Origin: Sphingomonas sp. Y57
GTDB taxonomy: Bacteria; Pseudomonadota; Alphaproteobacteria; Sphingomonadales; Sphingomonadaceae
NCBI RefSeq assembly: GCF_001015195.1
Contig: NZ_LDES01000038.1
Coordinates: 1-64,000, forward strand
Length of the DNA stretch: 64,000 nucleotides
Direction: 5' to 3'
The notes below the pieces were generated by a model. The model did not search any database. It had not been told where the DNA came from and was given only the letters and a program-made list of their open reading frames with translations. Below, in pieces: positions 26,900-35,107 of this stretch; position 1 is the first letter of the stretch, and the number at the start of each line of letters is the position of its first letter. The translations under genes were made by a program, and so were the position numbers.

Positions 26900-27448
26900 C
26901 GTCCCCCGATGATGCGCCGCCCCCTGGGGCAGCCGCCGATGCCGCTCAATGGCCCACGCTATAATGAGTTCATCCAGTCACCCAAGGTCCGGGTGATCGA
27001 TGACGAGGGCGAGAATCTGGGCGTGATGTATACGCGCGAGGCGATCGAGCAGGCCCAGGAGGCCGGGCTTGATCTGGTCGAGGTTTCCCCGAACGCCGAT
27101 CCGCCCGTGTGCAAGTTCCTCGATGTCGGCAAGTTCAAGTACGAGGCCCAGAAAAAGGCCAATCTTGCCCGGAAGTCGCAGAAGACGCAGGAGATCAAGG
27201 AGATCAAGATGCGTCCGAACATCGACGACCACGACTATGAAACCAAGATGAAGAAGATCCACGAGTTCATCGACGAAGGCGACAAGGTGAAGGTCACCCT
27301 GCGCTTCCGCGGTCGTGAGCTCGCGCATGGCCAGCTCGGCATGCAGGTCCTCCAGCGCGTCCAGGCCGACACGGCCGAGACCGCCAAGGTCGAGCAGTTT
27401 CCTCGCATGGAAGGCCGCCAGATGCTGATGGTGATCGCGCCGAAATAA
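26897..27448 (+). CDS. infC: Translation initiation factor IF-3, probable ATA start
   Basis: Binds the 30S subunit and proofreads initiator tRNA and start codon. The 183-aa protein has the N-domain ([20 protein letters not shown]), the signature [16 protein letters not shown], and a C-domain with [16 protein letters not shown] and [14 protein letters not shown]. The first ATGs are at 26909 and 26912, but the only Shine-Dalgarno, AGGAG at 26884-26888, is 20 nt before them. It is 8 nt before an in-frame ATA at 26897, which would yield [13 protein letters not shown]-3 genes commonly use AUU or similar weak starts, so that IF-3 represses its own translation by discriminating against them. An AUA start fits that logic. 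If the ATG is used instead, the protein is 179 aa from 26909. Confidence 0.93.
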   Translation: MRPPMMRRPLGQPPMPLNGPRYNEFIQSPKVRVIDDEGENLGVMYTREAIEQAQEAGLDLVEVSPNADPPVCKFLDVGKFKYEAQKKANLARKSQKTQEIKEIKMRPNIDDHDYETKMKKIHEFIDEGDKVKVTLRFRGRELAHGQLGMQVLQRVQADTAETAKVEQFPRMEGRQMLMVIAPK

Positions 27449-27472
27449 GCCGGCGCATCACCTTCCTCCCCA

Positions 27473-27553
27473 CGTCCCGGCGGAGTCCGGGATTTCGGGA
27501 GGCTCTTGCGGTCTACTCATCTCCTCTCTGAGATCCCGGTCTCCGCCGGGACG
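27473..27553. repeat. REP-like dimer (copy 6), overlapping a gene's 3' end
   Basis: Inverted arms CGTCCCGGCGGAGTCCGGGA (from 27473) and GAGATCCCGGTCTCCGCCGG (ending ACG at 27553) flank a pyrimidine-rich spacer. The distal arm encodes the last 12 residues of the membrane protein at 27517-28188. Confidence 0.75.
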
Positions 27554-28188
27554 ATGCCTGACGCGCGCGGAATGCCCAGCCGCCCGTCGACCCAGCGCAG
27601 CCCATAGCCGAGGCCGAGGAACAGCACCCCGATCGCAAGGATGTTGGCCAGCATGGTCGGATAGCCGAGCCGGGCCGCGTCCATGAACGGATAGGGATAC
27701 CAGCCGCCAATCGCGCCATGGAGCAGCGTCCAGAGCGCGAAGCCGAGCGGATAGAGCAGCCAGCGCCACGGCGCCGCCCGGTCGATCGCCCCATGCGGCG
27801 GGAAGAGGAGCCAGCAGATCGTCCAGGCGGCAGGGACGAGCTGGTGGACAAGGGCATTGGCGGTCCCGCCGATGGCGCCGGGCAGGGTCACGTTGCGCAG
27901 CAGAAGATGATAGACCAGCGCGACGACAAGGATGTCGAGCGTCACCGCCGCCCGCCAGGCCGGTCGTGCCGCCAGCACTGCGAACCGGCCCCGTCCTGCC
28001 GCGATCGCAAGACCGCTGACGGCGACGAGCATGTTGGTCAATATGGTGAAATAGCTGAGGAAGCGGACCGAGCGCAGGGCGACCTCGCCGTGATGGCCGA
28101 GCACCACCAGATAATGGAGTGCTACTCCGGTCGCGGCGCACGCCGCCACCAGCGCATGCGCCGCCCGGCTGGCCCGGCCGGCGGTCAT
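27517..28188 (-). CDS. Pr6Pr-family multi-pass membrane protein
   Basis: The 223-aa protein has about six hydrophobic helices. The stretch VRFLSYFTILTNMLVAVSGL and the later WYPYPFMDA are typical of the Pr6Pr (FAR-17a/AIG1-like) family of bacterial membrane proteins, whose function is unknown. The start at 28188 is fixed by an ATGA overlap with the upstream VOC gene; an in-frame ATG at 28209 would overlap that gene more deeply. The last 12 residues (IVPAETGISERR) are translated from a REP element, so the C-terminal tail is a late addition and probably disordered. Forms a two-gene unit with the VOC protein. Confidence 0.8.
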   Translation of the reverse strand: MTAGRASRAAHALVAACAATGVALHYLVVLGHHGEVALRSVRFLSYFTILTNMLVAVSGLAIAAGRGRFAVLAARPAWRAAVTLDILVVALVYHLLLRNVTLPGAIGGTANALVHQLVPAAWTICWLLFPPHGAIDRAAPWRWLLYPLGFALWTLLHGAIGGWYPYPFMDAARLGYPTMLANILAIGVLFLGLGYGLRWVDGRLGIPRASGIVPAETGISERR

Positions 28189-28571
28189 GTGGCCGCCGCG
28201 GGCTCCCAAAGCTCGATCGCATGGCCTTCCGGGTCATGGATGCGGGCGAAGCGGCCGACTTCGGGCATATCCCATTCGGCGCGGGTCTCGACCGCGATGC
28301 CGGCGTCGCGGAGCCTTTCGATCAGTGGTTCCAGGCCTGCCACGCGCAGATTGAGCATGAACTGCTTGTCGGCCGGGAAATAGTCGGTCGCCGCCTGGAA
28401 GGGCTGGAAAACCACAGGTCCGGCAGCAACAGACCATGACCATGGCTGGGGATCGCCCGTGCCCTCGGCCGCGCATCCGTTACCGACTCCGAGATGGTCG
28501 CGATACCAGGCGGCGAGCCCGTCCGGATCCGCCGCGCGAAAGAAGAAGCCGCCGAAGCCGAGCACACCCAT
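28185..28571 (-). CDS. VOC (glyoxalase-like) protein
   Basis: A 128-aa protein of the vicinal-oxygen-chelate superfamily. It starts MGVLGFGGFFFRAADPDGLA and ends with the metal-ligand-type motif FARIHDPEGHAIELWEP, which has the conserved E of GHAIELW. The middle reads FMLNLRVAGLEPLIERLRDAG. VOC proteins include glyoxalases, dioxygenases and resistance proteins; no substrate can be assigned. The ATG at 28571 has AAGGAGG 8 nt upstream, a near-perfect ribosome site. Its stop overlaps the start of the Pr6Pr membrane gene. Confidence 0.85.
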   Translation of the reverse strand: MGVLGFGGFFFRAADPDGLAAWYRDHLGVGNGCAAEGTGDPQPWSWSVAAGPVVFQPFQAATDYFPADKQFMLNLRVAGLEPLIERLRDAGIAVETRAEWDMPEVGRFARIHDPEGHAIELWEPAAAT

Positions 28572-28634
28572 GATCCGCCCTCCTTGCCCGCCCAGCATGA
28601 ACCTTTGGCGACGGCTTGGCGAGACGGGGAATCG

Positions 28635-28955
28635 TCAGGTGGCTCCTGCTTCGACCTCGTCTCCTCTCTCCCCAGGTCCCGGCCTCCGGCGGGAGGACGC
28701 TTCCTGGACCGGTGCCTTGCGGCGGATCAGATAGCGGTAAACGCCGATCAGGTTGATCACGAGCAGGATGACGTTCTGGGTGCCGATGCCCGCCGCATCG
28801 GGCTTCAGGAAGCCCCAGCCGATCAGGGCGATCGAGGACGTCACGAAGATGACGAAGCCAATGCCGGTCCATCGGCGACCGAGGTCGAGTGAGACGATCA
28901 GCGCCGCGAGGGCCCCCGCGGCCGCGCCATACCATTGAAGCGCGGTAGTCAGCAT
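28635..28955 (-). CDS. Small membrane protein with REP-derived tail
   Basis: A 106-aa protein with three predicted helices (about residues 8-23, 31-49 and 60-77; e.g. GFVIFVTSSIALIGWGFL and NVILLVINLIGVYRYLI), followed by a basic end. It resembles small uncharacterised sphingomonad inner-membrane proteins. The final 20 residues, from SSRRRPGPGERG on, are encoded by a REP element. The ATG at 28955 has AAGGGGAAG about 8 nt upstream. It diverges from the large GH18-NodB-GT2 gene with 105 nt between, so the two may share regulation. No function can be assigned. Confidence 0.7.
   Translation of the reverse strand: MLTTALQWYGAAAGALAALIVSLDLGRRWTGIGFVIFVTSSIALIGWGFLKPDAAGIGTQNVILLVINLIGVYRYLIRRKAPVQEASSRRRPGPGERGDEVEAGAT
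28641..28699. repeat. Partial REP element (copy 7), inside coding DNA
   Basis: Only one arm plus the spacer of the dimer is present (GGCTCCTGCTTCGACCTCGT onward to GGAGGACG). It encodes the C-terminal tail and provides the stop region of the small membrane protein on the minus strand. Confidence 0.65.
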
Positions 28956-29060
28956 AATGAAAGCTTCCCCTTGCCAGAGCCTGGTCCGTGGGGTTTCAAC
29001 CCCTCTGTTGCGGGCACGTTCCGGAAATCGTCCCGCAGATTCGGGTGCAACGGGTGCCGC

Positions 29061-32000
29061 ATGGATGGCCGGCCGATATTCTACGATGCCTCGGGGCGCC
29101 GCCGGCGCCGCTTCGCGCTTGCCATCGCGGCCTTCGCCCTGCTGCTGCTGCTGTCGGCGGTGGCCTTTTTCGGCTCGATTGTCCGCGTCGCGCCGCAGCC
29201 GCCGCTGCCCTTCGAGGTCGAACGCCCCGCCATCGCCCCGCTCAAGGCGGCCGATCATTCGCTGGTCGGCGCCAGCGCCCGCAAGGTTCGCCACATGTGG
29301 CGCGATTTCCGCCGGCTGCTGGCACATGGCACGGCCGGCGCGGGCATGCCGCCGACCGCCTATGCCTTCCACGCGCCGTGGGACGATGCGTCTGCGGCGT
29401 CGTTGGCGCGCCATGTCGACGACATCGACTGGCTGATCCCCGGCTGGGTCTCGATCACGGGCCCCGACCACAAGGTGACGAGTTTTCCCGATGCGCGCGG
29501 CAAGGCGATCATCAGCCATGCGCGCCACCGGCCAAAGCTCATGCCTATGATCCAGAACGCGCTCGGCGGAGCATGGGACGGGCCCGGCATCGCCGCGCTG
29601 CTGCGCGACCCGAAGGCGCGGGCCGCGACGCTCGACCGTATCGCGGCGCTGCTTGCCGCCAACCAGGCGAGCGGCGTCTTCTTTGATTTCGAGGAACTGC
29701 CGGCCGACGCGCACCCCGCCTATCGCGCCTTTCTGGCCGAGGCGCGGCGCCGCCTGCCCGGCATGCAGATCGCCATCGCGGTTCCTGTCGCCGATGGAGC
29801 CTGGGACCTGAGGGCCTATGCCCGGGTCGCCGACAAGCTGTTCCTGATGGCCTATGACGAGCATTCGGAACCCGGCGATCCGGGGCCGATCGCCTCCCGC
29901 CCGTGGTTCGCCGACTCGGTCGCGCGCGCGGTGCGCGGCCTGCCGCCCGACCGGGTCGTGGTGGCGCTCGGCTCCTACGCCTATGACTGGGAGAAGGGCG
30001 GCGATACCGTCGCCCATTCGGTCGAGGACGTCTGGCTCGCCGCGCACGACAGCGGCGTGGTGCCGCGCTTCGACCCGGCCAGCGCCAACAGCAGCTTCGC
30101 CTATCTCGAAGGTGGCGTCCGCCACGACATCTGGCTGCTCGACGCCGCCGCGATGCACGGCCAGATCGCGACCCTGCGCACGCTCGGCCTCAACCAGGTC
30201 GCTCTGTGGCGGCTGGGGACCGAGGACCCGTCGATCTGGACGATGTTCGGGCGCGGGGCGGGGGGCGGGCGCCGCCTGCCCTCGGCGCAGGCGATCGAGA
30301 ACATCCCCGCCGGCAACAACGTCGATATCGAGGGGTCGGGCGAGATATTGCGGATAGGCGCGGTGCCGGTGCCCGGTCATCGCAGCGTCGCCACCGATCG
30401 CGCCGGCATGATCACCGCCGTCCGCTTCGACCGGCTGCCGACCCCTTATCAGATCCAGCGCACCGGCTATCGCCCGAAGCTCGTCGCGCTCACCTTCGAC
30501 GACGGACCCGATCCGGTCTGGACGCCGAAGATCCTCGACATCCTCAAGGCCGAGAAGGTCTCCGCCACCTTCTTCATCGTCGGCGAGAACGCGCTGACCC
30601 AGCGGTCGCTGCTCGAACGGCTGGTGGCCGAGGGCCACGAGGTCGGCAGCCACACCTATACCCATCCCAATCTCGCTCAGGCGACTCCCGCGCAGACCGC
30701 GCTCGAGCTCAACGCCAACCAGCGGCTGTTCCAGGCCTATACCGGCCGCTCGCTGCGGCTGTTCCGCGCACCCTATTTCGGTGACGCCGAGCCGACCACC
30801 GCCGACGAAATCGTGCCCGTCGAGGAAGCGCAGCGGCGCGGCTATCTGTCGGTCGGCCTGCACGTCGACCCCGATGACTGGAAGCGGCCCGGCGTCGCCG
30901 AAATCGTCCAGCGGACGATCGAGGGGGTCGAGGGCGGCAGCCCCGACTTCTCGGCCAACATCGTCCTGCTCCACGATTCGGGCGGAGACCGGGCGCAGAC
31001 CGTCGCCGCGCTGCCGATGCTGATCGGCGCATTGCGCGCGCGGGGATACCAGCTCGTCCCCGTTTCGGTGCTCGCCGGTCTCTCGCCCGCCACGGTCAAT
31101 CCGCCTATTTCGGAAAGCGACCGGCTTGCAGCGCAGACCGATCTCGCCCTGTTCAGCACGCTCGGCTGGATCACCATCGCGATCAAATGGCTGTTCATCG
31201 TCGCGATCAGCCTGGGCATCGCCCGCGCCGTGCTGCTGTCGGGCCTAGCGCTGGTCCAGGCGCGGCGCGAGGCGCGCACCATCTTCCCCCCCGTCGACCC
31301 GGACCGTTTCGTCACCGTTCTGATACCCGCCTATAACGAGGAACGGGTGATCGAGCGCTCGGTGCGGCGCGTGCTCGACAGCCGCGAGGTCAAGGTCGAG
31401 GTGATCGTCATCGATGACGGATCGAAGGACCGGACCAGCGCGATCGTTGCCGAGGCCTTCGCCGACGAACCGCGGGTGCGGCTGCTGACGCTGGAGAATG
31501 GCGGCAAGGCCCGAGCGCTCAACCGCGCGCTCGACCTCGTCGATAGCGAGATCGTCATTGCGCTCGACGCCGATACCCAGTTCGAGCCGACGACGATCGC
31601 ACGGCTGGCGCGCTGGTTCGACGATCCGGCGCTTGGCGCGGTGGCTGGCAATGCCAAGGTCGGCAATCGCATCAATCTCGTCACCCGCTGGCAGGCGCTC
31701 GAATATATCACGGCACAGAATCTGGAGAGGCGCGCGCTCGCCCGGCTGGACGCGATGACGGTGGTGCCGGGCGCGGTCGGCGCGTGGCGGCTCGCCGCGA
31801 TCCGCGCGGTCGGCGGCTATCCGCCCGACACGCTGGCCGAGGACCAGGACCTGACGATCGCGATCCAGCGCGCGGGCTGGGGCGTCCATTACGACCAATA
31901 TGCCGTTGCCTGGACCGAGGCGCCCGAAAGCGTGGCGGCCCTCGCCAAGCAGCGCTTCCGCTGGGCCTATGGCACGCTGCAATGCCTTTGGAAGCATCGC

Positions 32001-32417
32001 CGGGTGATGGCCAGCGGCGAGCCGCGCGGACTTGCCCGCATCGGGCTGCCGCAGGCGGTGCTGTTCCAGATCCTGCTCGCCGCGATCTCGCCGGTGATCG
32101 ACCTCGCCCTGATCGTCAGCCTGGTCGCGACCTGGTTCGAGGTACAGGCGCATGGCTGGGCGCAGAGCAGCACCGATATCGACCGGATGCTCGCCTACTG
32201 GCTGATCTTCACCGCGATCGACCTGCTCGCCGCCGTCATCGCCTTCGCGCTCGAGCGGCGCGAGAAATGGCGGCTGCTGTGGCTGCTGATCCCACAACGG
32301 ATCGGCTATCGACAGATCATGTACTATGTCGTGCTCAAGGCACTGGCGCAGGCATTGCGCGGGCCCCGGGTGGGCTGGGGCAAGCTCGAACGATCGGGCC
32401 GGGTGGCAGCAGGCTGA
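29061..32417 (+). CDS. Trifunctional GH18-like / NodB deacetylase / GT2 glycosyltransferase
   Basis: The 1118-aa protein combines three enzyme modules. A membrane helix at about 18-40 is followed by a GH18-like (YaaH-type) hydrolase domain (about 60-440) with the DxE core in GVFFDFEELP near 207-211. Next is a NodB deacetylase (about 473-675) with TFDDGPDP (D480, D481), GSHTYTHPN metal histidines, RAPYFGD and LLHDSGG. A second helix pair (about 696-730) leads to a processive GT2 domain (about 750-980): VLIPAYNEE, VIDDGSKDRT, ALDADTQ, AEDQDLT and KQRFRWAYG, then C-terminal helices. All key residues are present. By analogy to PgaC/PgaB, NodC/NodB and chitin synthases it likely polymerises, deacetylates and trims an N-acetylhexosamine polymer. 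The topology implies GT2 in the cytoplasm and the other two domains outside. I chose the ATG at 29061 because it directly precedes the first helix. Confidence 0.9.
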   Translation: MDGRPIFYDASGRRRRRFALAIAAFALLLLLSAVAFFGSIVRVAPQPPLPFEVERPAIAPLKAADHSLVGASARKVRHMWRDFRRLLAHGTAGAGMPPTAYAFHAPWDDASAASLARHVDDIDWLIPGWVSITGPDHKVTSFPDARGKAIISHARHRPKLMPMIQNALGGAWDGPGIAALLRDPKARAATLDRIAALLAANQASGVFFDFEELPADAHPAYRAFLAEARRRLPGMQIAIAVPVADGAWDLRAYARVADKLFLMAYDEHSEPGDPGPIASRPWFADSVARAVRGLPPDRVVVALGSYAYDWEKGGDTVAHSVEDVWLAAHDSGVVPRFDPASANSSFAYLEGGVRHDIWLLDAAAMHGQIATLRTLGLNQVALWRLGTEDPSIWTMFGRGAGGGRRLPSAQAIENIPAGNNVDIEGSGEILRIGAVPVPGHRSVATDRAGMITAVRFDRLPTPYQIQRTGYRPKLVALTFDDGPDPVWTPKILDILKAEKVSATFFIVGENALTQRSLLERLVAEGHEVGSHTYTHPNLAQATPAQTALELNANQRLFQAYTGRSLRLFRAPYFGDAEPTTADEIVPVEEAQRRGYLSVGLHVDPDDWKRPGVAEIVQRTIEGVEGGSPDFSANIVLLHDSGGDRAQTVAALPMLIGALRARGYQLVPVSVLAGLSPATVNPPISESDRLAAQTDLALFSTLGWITIAIKWLFIVAISLGIARAVLLSGLALVQARREARTIFPPVDPDRFVTVLIPAYNEERVIERSVRRVLDSREVKVEVIVIDDGSKDRTSAIVAEAFADEPRVRLLTLENGGKARALNRALDLVDSEIVIALDADTQFEPTTIARLARWFDDPALGAVAGNAKVGNRINLVTRWQALEYITAQNLERRALARLDAMTVVPGAVGAWRLAAIRAVGGYPPDTLAEDQDLTIAIQRAGWGVHYDQYAVAWTEAPESVAALAKQRFRWAYGTLQCLWKHRRVMASGEPRGLARIGLPQAVLFQILLAAISPVIDLALIVSLVATWFEVQAHGWAQSSTDIDRMLAYWLIFTAIDLLAAVIAFALERREKWRLLWLLIPQRIGYRQIMYYVVLKALAQALRGPRVGWGKLERSGRVAAG

Positions 32418-32464
32418 ACCGGTTCCCGGCGCCGGCGTTGCAGAGGTGGGAGAGGAGAGAGACC

Positions 32465-32764
32465 ATGGATACGTCCGACACGCGCAAGCTCCGGGAAACG
32501 CTCGACCTGCTCGGCATCCGGGCGCAGGCGACCGCCGCCGGGATGGTGCAGATGATGCTTGAGCTGCACCGCGCCGGGGTGCTCGACGATGTGGCGGTCG
32601 ACCGGGTCAAGAACGCTATCTGCGGCGACCTGATGCTGTCCTGTCCCCAGGCGATCGATCGCCGCGAGTATGAGGCCTCGCTGCGCCGCCGGCTCGATGC
32701 ACTGTTCGCCGGCCAGGAACCCGTCGGCCGCAAGCTGCCCGCCTTCGGGGAGAGGCCGGAATAA
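32465..32764 (+). CDS. Small helical protein of unknown function
   Basis: A 99-aa soluble, probably all-helical protein (RKLRETLDLLGIRAQATAAG, MVQMMLELHRAGVLDD, YEASLRRRLDALF). I do not recognise the family. It has a good ribosome site (GGAGAGGAGAGAGACC before the ATG at 32465). It lies 47 nt after the GH18-NodB-GT2 gene and 15 nt before the GT-C-like membrane gene, so all three are probably one transcript. It has two cysteines (AICGDLMLSCPQ) but no metal motif. A regulatory or assembly role for the polysaccharide enzymes is possible but only inferred from position. Confidence 0.7.
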   Translation: MDTSDTRKLRETLDLLGIRAQATAAGMVQMMLELHRAGVLDDVAVDRVKNAICGDLMLSCPQAIDRREYEASLRRRLDALFAGQEPVGRKLPAFGERPE

Positions 32765-32779
32765 CGGCGGACGGCACCG

Positions 32780-34147
32780 ATGATCGAGCGCCGCCCCGGA
32801 TTGTTCATCGCGGCATTGTGCTTCCTGCTCGCCGTCCTCCAGCTCGCGGCGTTCCGCTGGGGAGTGATCACCCCCGACAGCGTCGTCCAGTACGGCCAGG
32901 CGATCAGCGGCCGGTACGACGACTGGCACCCGCCCATCACCGCCTGGATCTGGCGCCAGCTTCTCCACGTCGCGCCGGGCGGGGCAGCCTTCCTCCTGCT
33001 CGATGTCGCGCTCTACTGGGGTGCGGCCGCGCTGCTCGCCGAACTGCTGCGTCGCCGCCACGGCTGGGGCGCCGCAGCGCTGCCGATCCTGTTCGCGCTG
33101 GCACCCATCCCGTTCGGGCAGGTCGGCGCGGTGCTCAAGGACCCGCTGATGGCCTGCCTGCTGCTGATGGCGGCGGTGCTGCTGGCCTGGCGGGAGGAGG
33201 GGGCGGCACAGCGCACGGGATGGGTCGCCGTGCCGCTGATCCTGCTCGCCGGCGCGACCCGCATCAACGGGCTGTTCGCGGCAATGCCGCTGCTGATGCT
33301 CGCGGTGCCGAGACGCTGGCTGCGACGGCCGGCGGCTTTTGTAGCGACCGCTACAGGCGCGCTCGGTCTGCTGCTCGGCGCGAGCTGGACCCTCAACGAC
33401 GCGCTGCTGCGCCCTCATCATTCGCAACCGATCCTGTCGCTGGTCAATTTCGACCTCGCCGGGATCGTCGCGCAGGGCGGGCCGAGCGGCTATCCCGGCC
33501 TCGACCCCGCCCGCATCCGCGCGCTGGTCCGTCATTGCTACGACCCGCGCCTGTACGGCGCGCATGACGAGACCCCCTGCGCCGCCGCCGGCGATGCGCT
33601 GTCGGAGCACGTCGCGCGCAGCGGCGACAGCCCGATCGGCATCTGGCTCAATGCGGTCATCCCGGCGCCGGGCGCCTATCTGCGCCACCGCCTCGCCCAT
33701 CTCAACTGGAACTGGCGGCTCGCGGTCCCCGCCGTCCCCGACGACGCGGTCTACATGATGAGCGCGCCGAACCGCTTCGGGCTGGAATTCCTCCCCGACG
33801 CCGGCACCCATATCGTCGTCGGCGCGGCGCGGGCGATGGCGGCCTCGCCCCTCGGCCGCCCGGCGAGCTGGCTCGCGGTCGCGCTCGGCCTGCTCGTCGT
33901 CGCCCCGGGACTGCACCGGCGGCGGATCGTCGTAGCCCTCGCCACCTCGGCGCTGCTCTACGGCGGCGCCTATGCCGTGATCAGCGTCGCCCCCGACCTG
34001 CGCTACAACCTCTGGACGATGCTCGCCGGGATGATGGGCCTCTGCCTCCTGCTGGCCGAGCGCCCCGCCTTGCCCTGGTGGCGCTGGACCCTCGCGGGCG
34101 CGCCACTGATCGCGGTGTCGGCCCTCGGGATCGCGGCGATGGCCTAA
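32780..34147 (+). CDS. GT-C-like polytopic membrane protein
   Basis: The 455-aa protein has about ten hydrophobic helices. Near the N-terminus it reads FRWGVITPDSVVQYGQAISG then YDDWHPPITAWIW, a D...Q...DWHPP pattern placed as in the first periplasmic loop of lipid-linked-sugar-dependent GT-C transferases (ArnT/PMT-like). A later periplasmic loop (ALVRHCYDPRLYGAHDETPC) carries two cysteines that could pair. The family is inferred from topology and the loop motif, not from strong similarity. Position after the synthase gene suggests transfer of a sugar in the same surface-polysaccharide pathway, but it could act independently. The start at 32780 lies 15 nt after the previous stop. Confidence 0.7.
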   Translation: MIERRPGLFIAALCFLLAVLQLAAFRWGVITPDSVVQYGQAISGRYDDWHPPITAWIWRQLLHVAPGGAAFLLLDVALYWGAAALLAELLRRRHGWGAAALPILFALAPIPFGQVGAVLKDPLMACLLLMAAVLLAWREEGAAQRTGWVAVPLILLAGATRINGLFAAMPLLMLAVPRRWLRRPAAFVATATGALGLLLGASWTLNDALLRPHHSQPILSLVNFDLAGIVAQGGPSGYPGLDPARIRALVRHCYDPRLYGAHDETPCAAAGDALSEHVARSGDSPIGIWLNAVIPAPGAYLRHRLAHLNWNWRLAVPAVPDDAVYMMSAPNRFGLEFLPDAGTHIVVGAARAMAASPLGRPASWLAVALGLLVVAPGLHRRRIVVALATSALLYGGAYAVISVAPDLRYNLWTMLAGMMGLCLLLAERPALPWWRWTLAGAPLIAVSALGIAAMA

Positions 34148-34153
34148 GGAAAG

Positions 34154-34244
34154 CGTCGCCCCGGCGGAGACCGGGGCCTCAGGAGATTGTTTGACCAGCT
34201 TGTCGCAGGAGCCCGCTGAGGCCCCGGCCTCCGCCGGGGCGACG
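34154..34244. repeat. REP-like dimer (copy 8)
   Basis: Arms CGTCGCCCCGGCGGAGACCG (from 34154) and GGCCTCCGCCGGGGCGACG (to 34244) pair almost perfectly across a spacer of about 30 nt that is unrelated to the usual pyrimidine spacer. This is a GCCCC variant of the core, shared with the copy at 60988. It lies between two convergent genes and may terminate both. Confidence 0.75.
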
Positions 34245-34253
34245 GCTATTTTC

Positions 34254-35036
34254 TCACCCCATCAGCGCCCTCAAGCCCGCGCGATAGTCAGGATGGCGCG
34301 GCGTCCAGCCAAGCAGCCGTTTCGCCCGGCCGTTCGCGACCCGGCGATTCTCTGCATAGAAGGCGCGCGCCGCGGGGGAGAGGCCGGCCCGGTCGAGCGG
34401 CAGCAGCGGCGGCGGCGGCACGCCGAGCAGGCCGCAGGCCGCTTCGATCACCGCATTCTGGCTCGCCGGCCGATCGTCGGCGAGGTTGAACACGCCCGCC
34501 GGCCCGCGATCGATGCTCGCCATGACTCCGCCGACGATGTCGTCGACATGGACGCGGCTGAACACCTGGCCGGGAAGGTCGACGCGATGGGCCTGGCCGC
34601 TGCGCACCCGGTCGAGCGGGGACCGGCCAGGACCGTAGATGCCGGGCAAGCGGAAAACGCGGACCTGCGGGTGCAGCGCCCGCCAGGCCAGGTCGGCGAC
34701 AGCACGGGCGGTGCGGCGGCCACTGCCGACCGGTGCGGCCTCGTCGACCCAGGCGCCACCGGTGTCGCCATACACCCCCGACGAGGAGAGATAGCCGATC
34801 CAGCGCGCGCCCGATCGCGCTATAGCAGGGCCGTGACGGGCGAGTACGGGGTCGATGTCGCCGTCCGGCGGAACCGACGACAATATGTGCGTCGCCCGGC
34901 CGATCGCGCCGGCGACCTGCGCCTCGTCGGCGATCGATGCCCGACCGATCGTTTCGACCGCGAATTCCCGCTCTTGCGCCGCGTTCATGATATGCGATGC
35001 TGTGTAGCCGGGACCGAAGACCAGGAGATGCGCCAT
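34254..35036 (-). CDS. NAD-dependent epimerase-like SDR (YeeZ-type)
   Basis: A 260-aa Rossmann protein beginning MAHLLVFGPGYTASHI, whose GxGYTA loop is typical of YeeZ-like SDRs rather than the classical GxxGxxG. It goes on with YLSSSGVYGDTGGAWV (YxxxK-like region without the lysine), FRLPGIYGPGRSPLDR and VFNLADDRPAS, all usual for the extended/atypical epimerase group. The substrate is unknown. It converges with the GT-C-like gene through the REP dimer and diverges from pepN with about 70 nt between. Confidence 0.85.
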   Translation of the reverse strand: MAHLLVFGPGYTASHIMNAAQEREFAVETIGRASIADEAQVAGAIGRATHILSSVPPDGDIDPVLARHGPAIARSGARWIGYLSSSGVYGDTGGAWVDEAAPVGSGRRTARAVADLAWRALHPQVRVFRLPGIYGPGRSPLDRVRSGQAHRVDLPGQVFSRVHVDDIVGGVMASIDRGPAGVFNLADDRPASQNAVIEAACGLLGVPPPPLLPLDRAGLSPAARAFYAENRRVANGRAKRLLGWTPRHPDYRAGLRALMG

Positions 35037-35107
35037 GCGGCCGGTTTAGCCGCGCGGATCGCGATCGCCAGCATTGTTTGTGATGACAAGAGGACTAGAT
35101 CGAGGCC

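Noticed and set aside
28635-30974. A very long open frame on the minus strand covering the small membrane gene and the N-terminal half of the GH18-NodB-GT2 gene
   Set aside because: Only its last 106 codons (28635-28955) look like a real protein. The rest is Asp/Arg/Gly-rich shadow translation antisense to a strong coding gene, as is common in GC-rich DNA.
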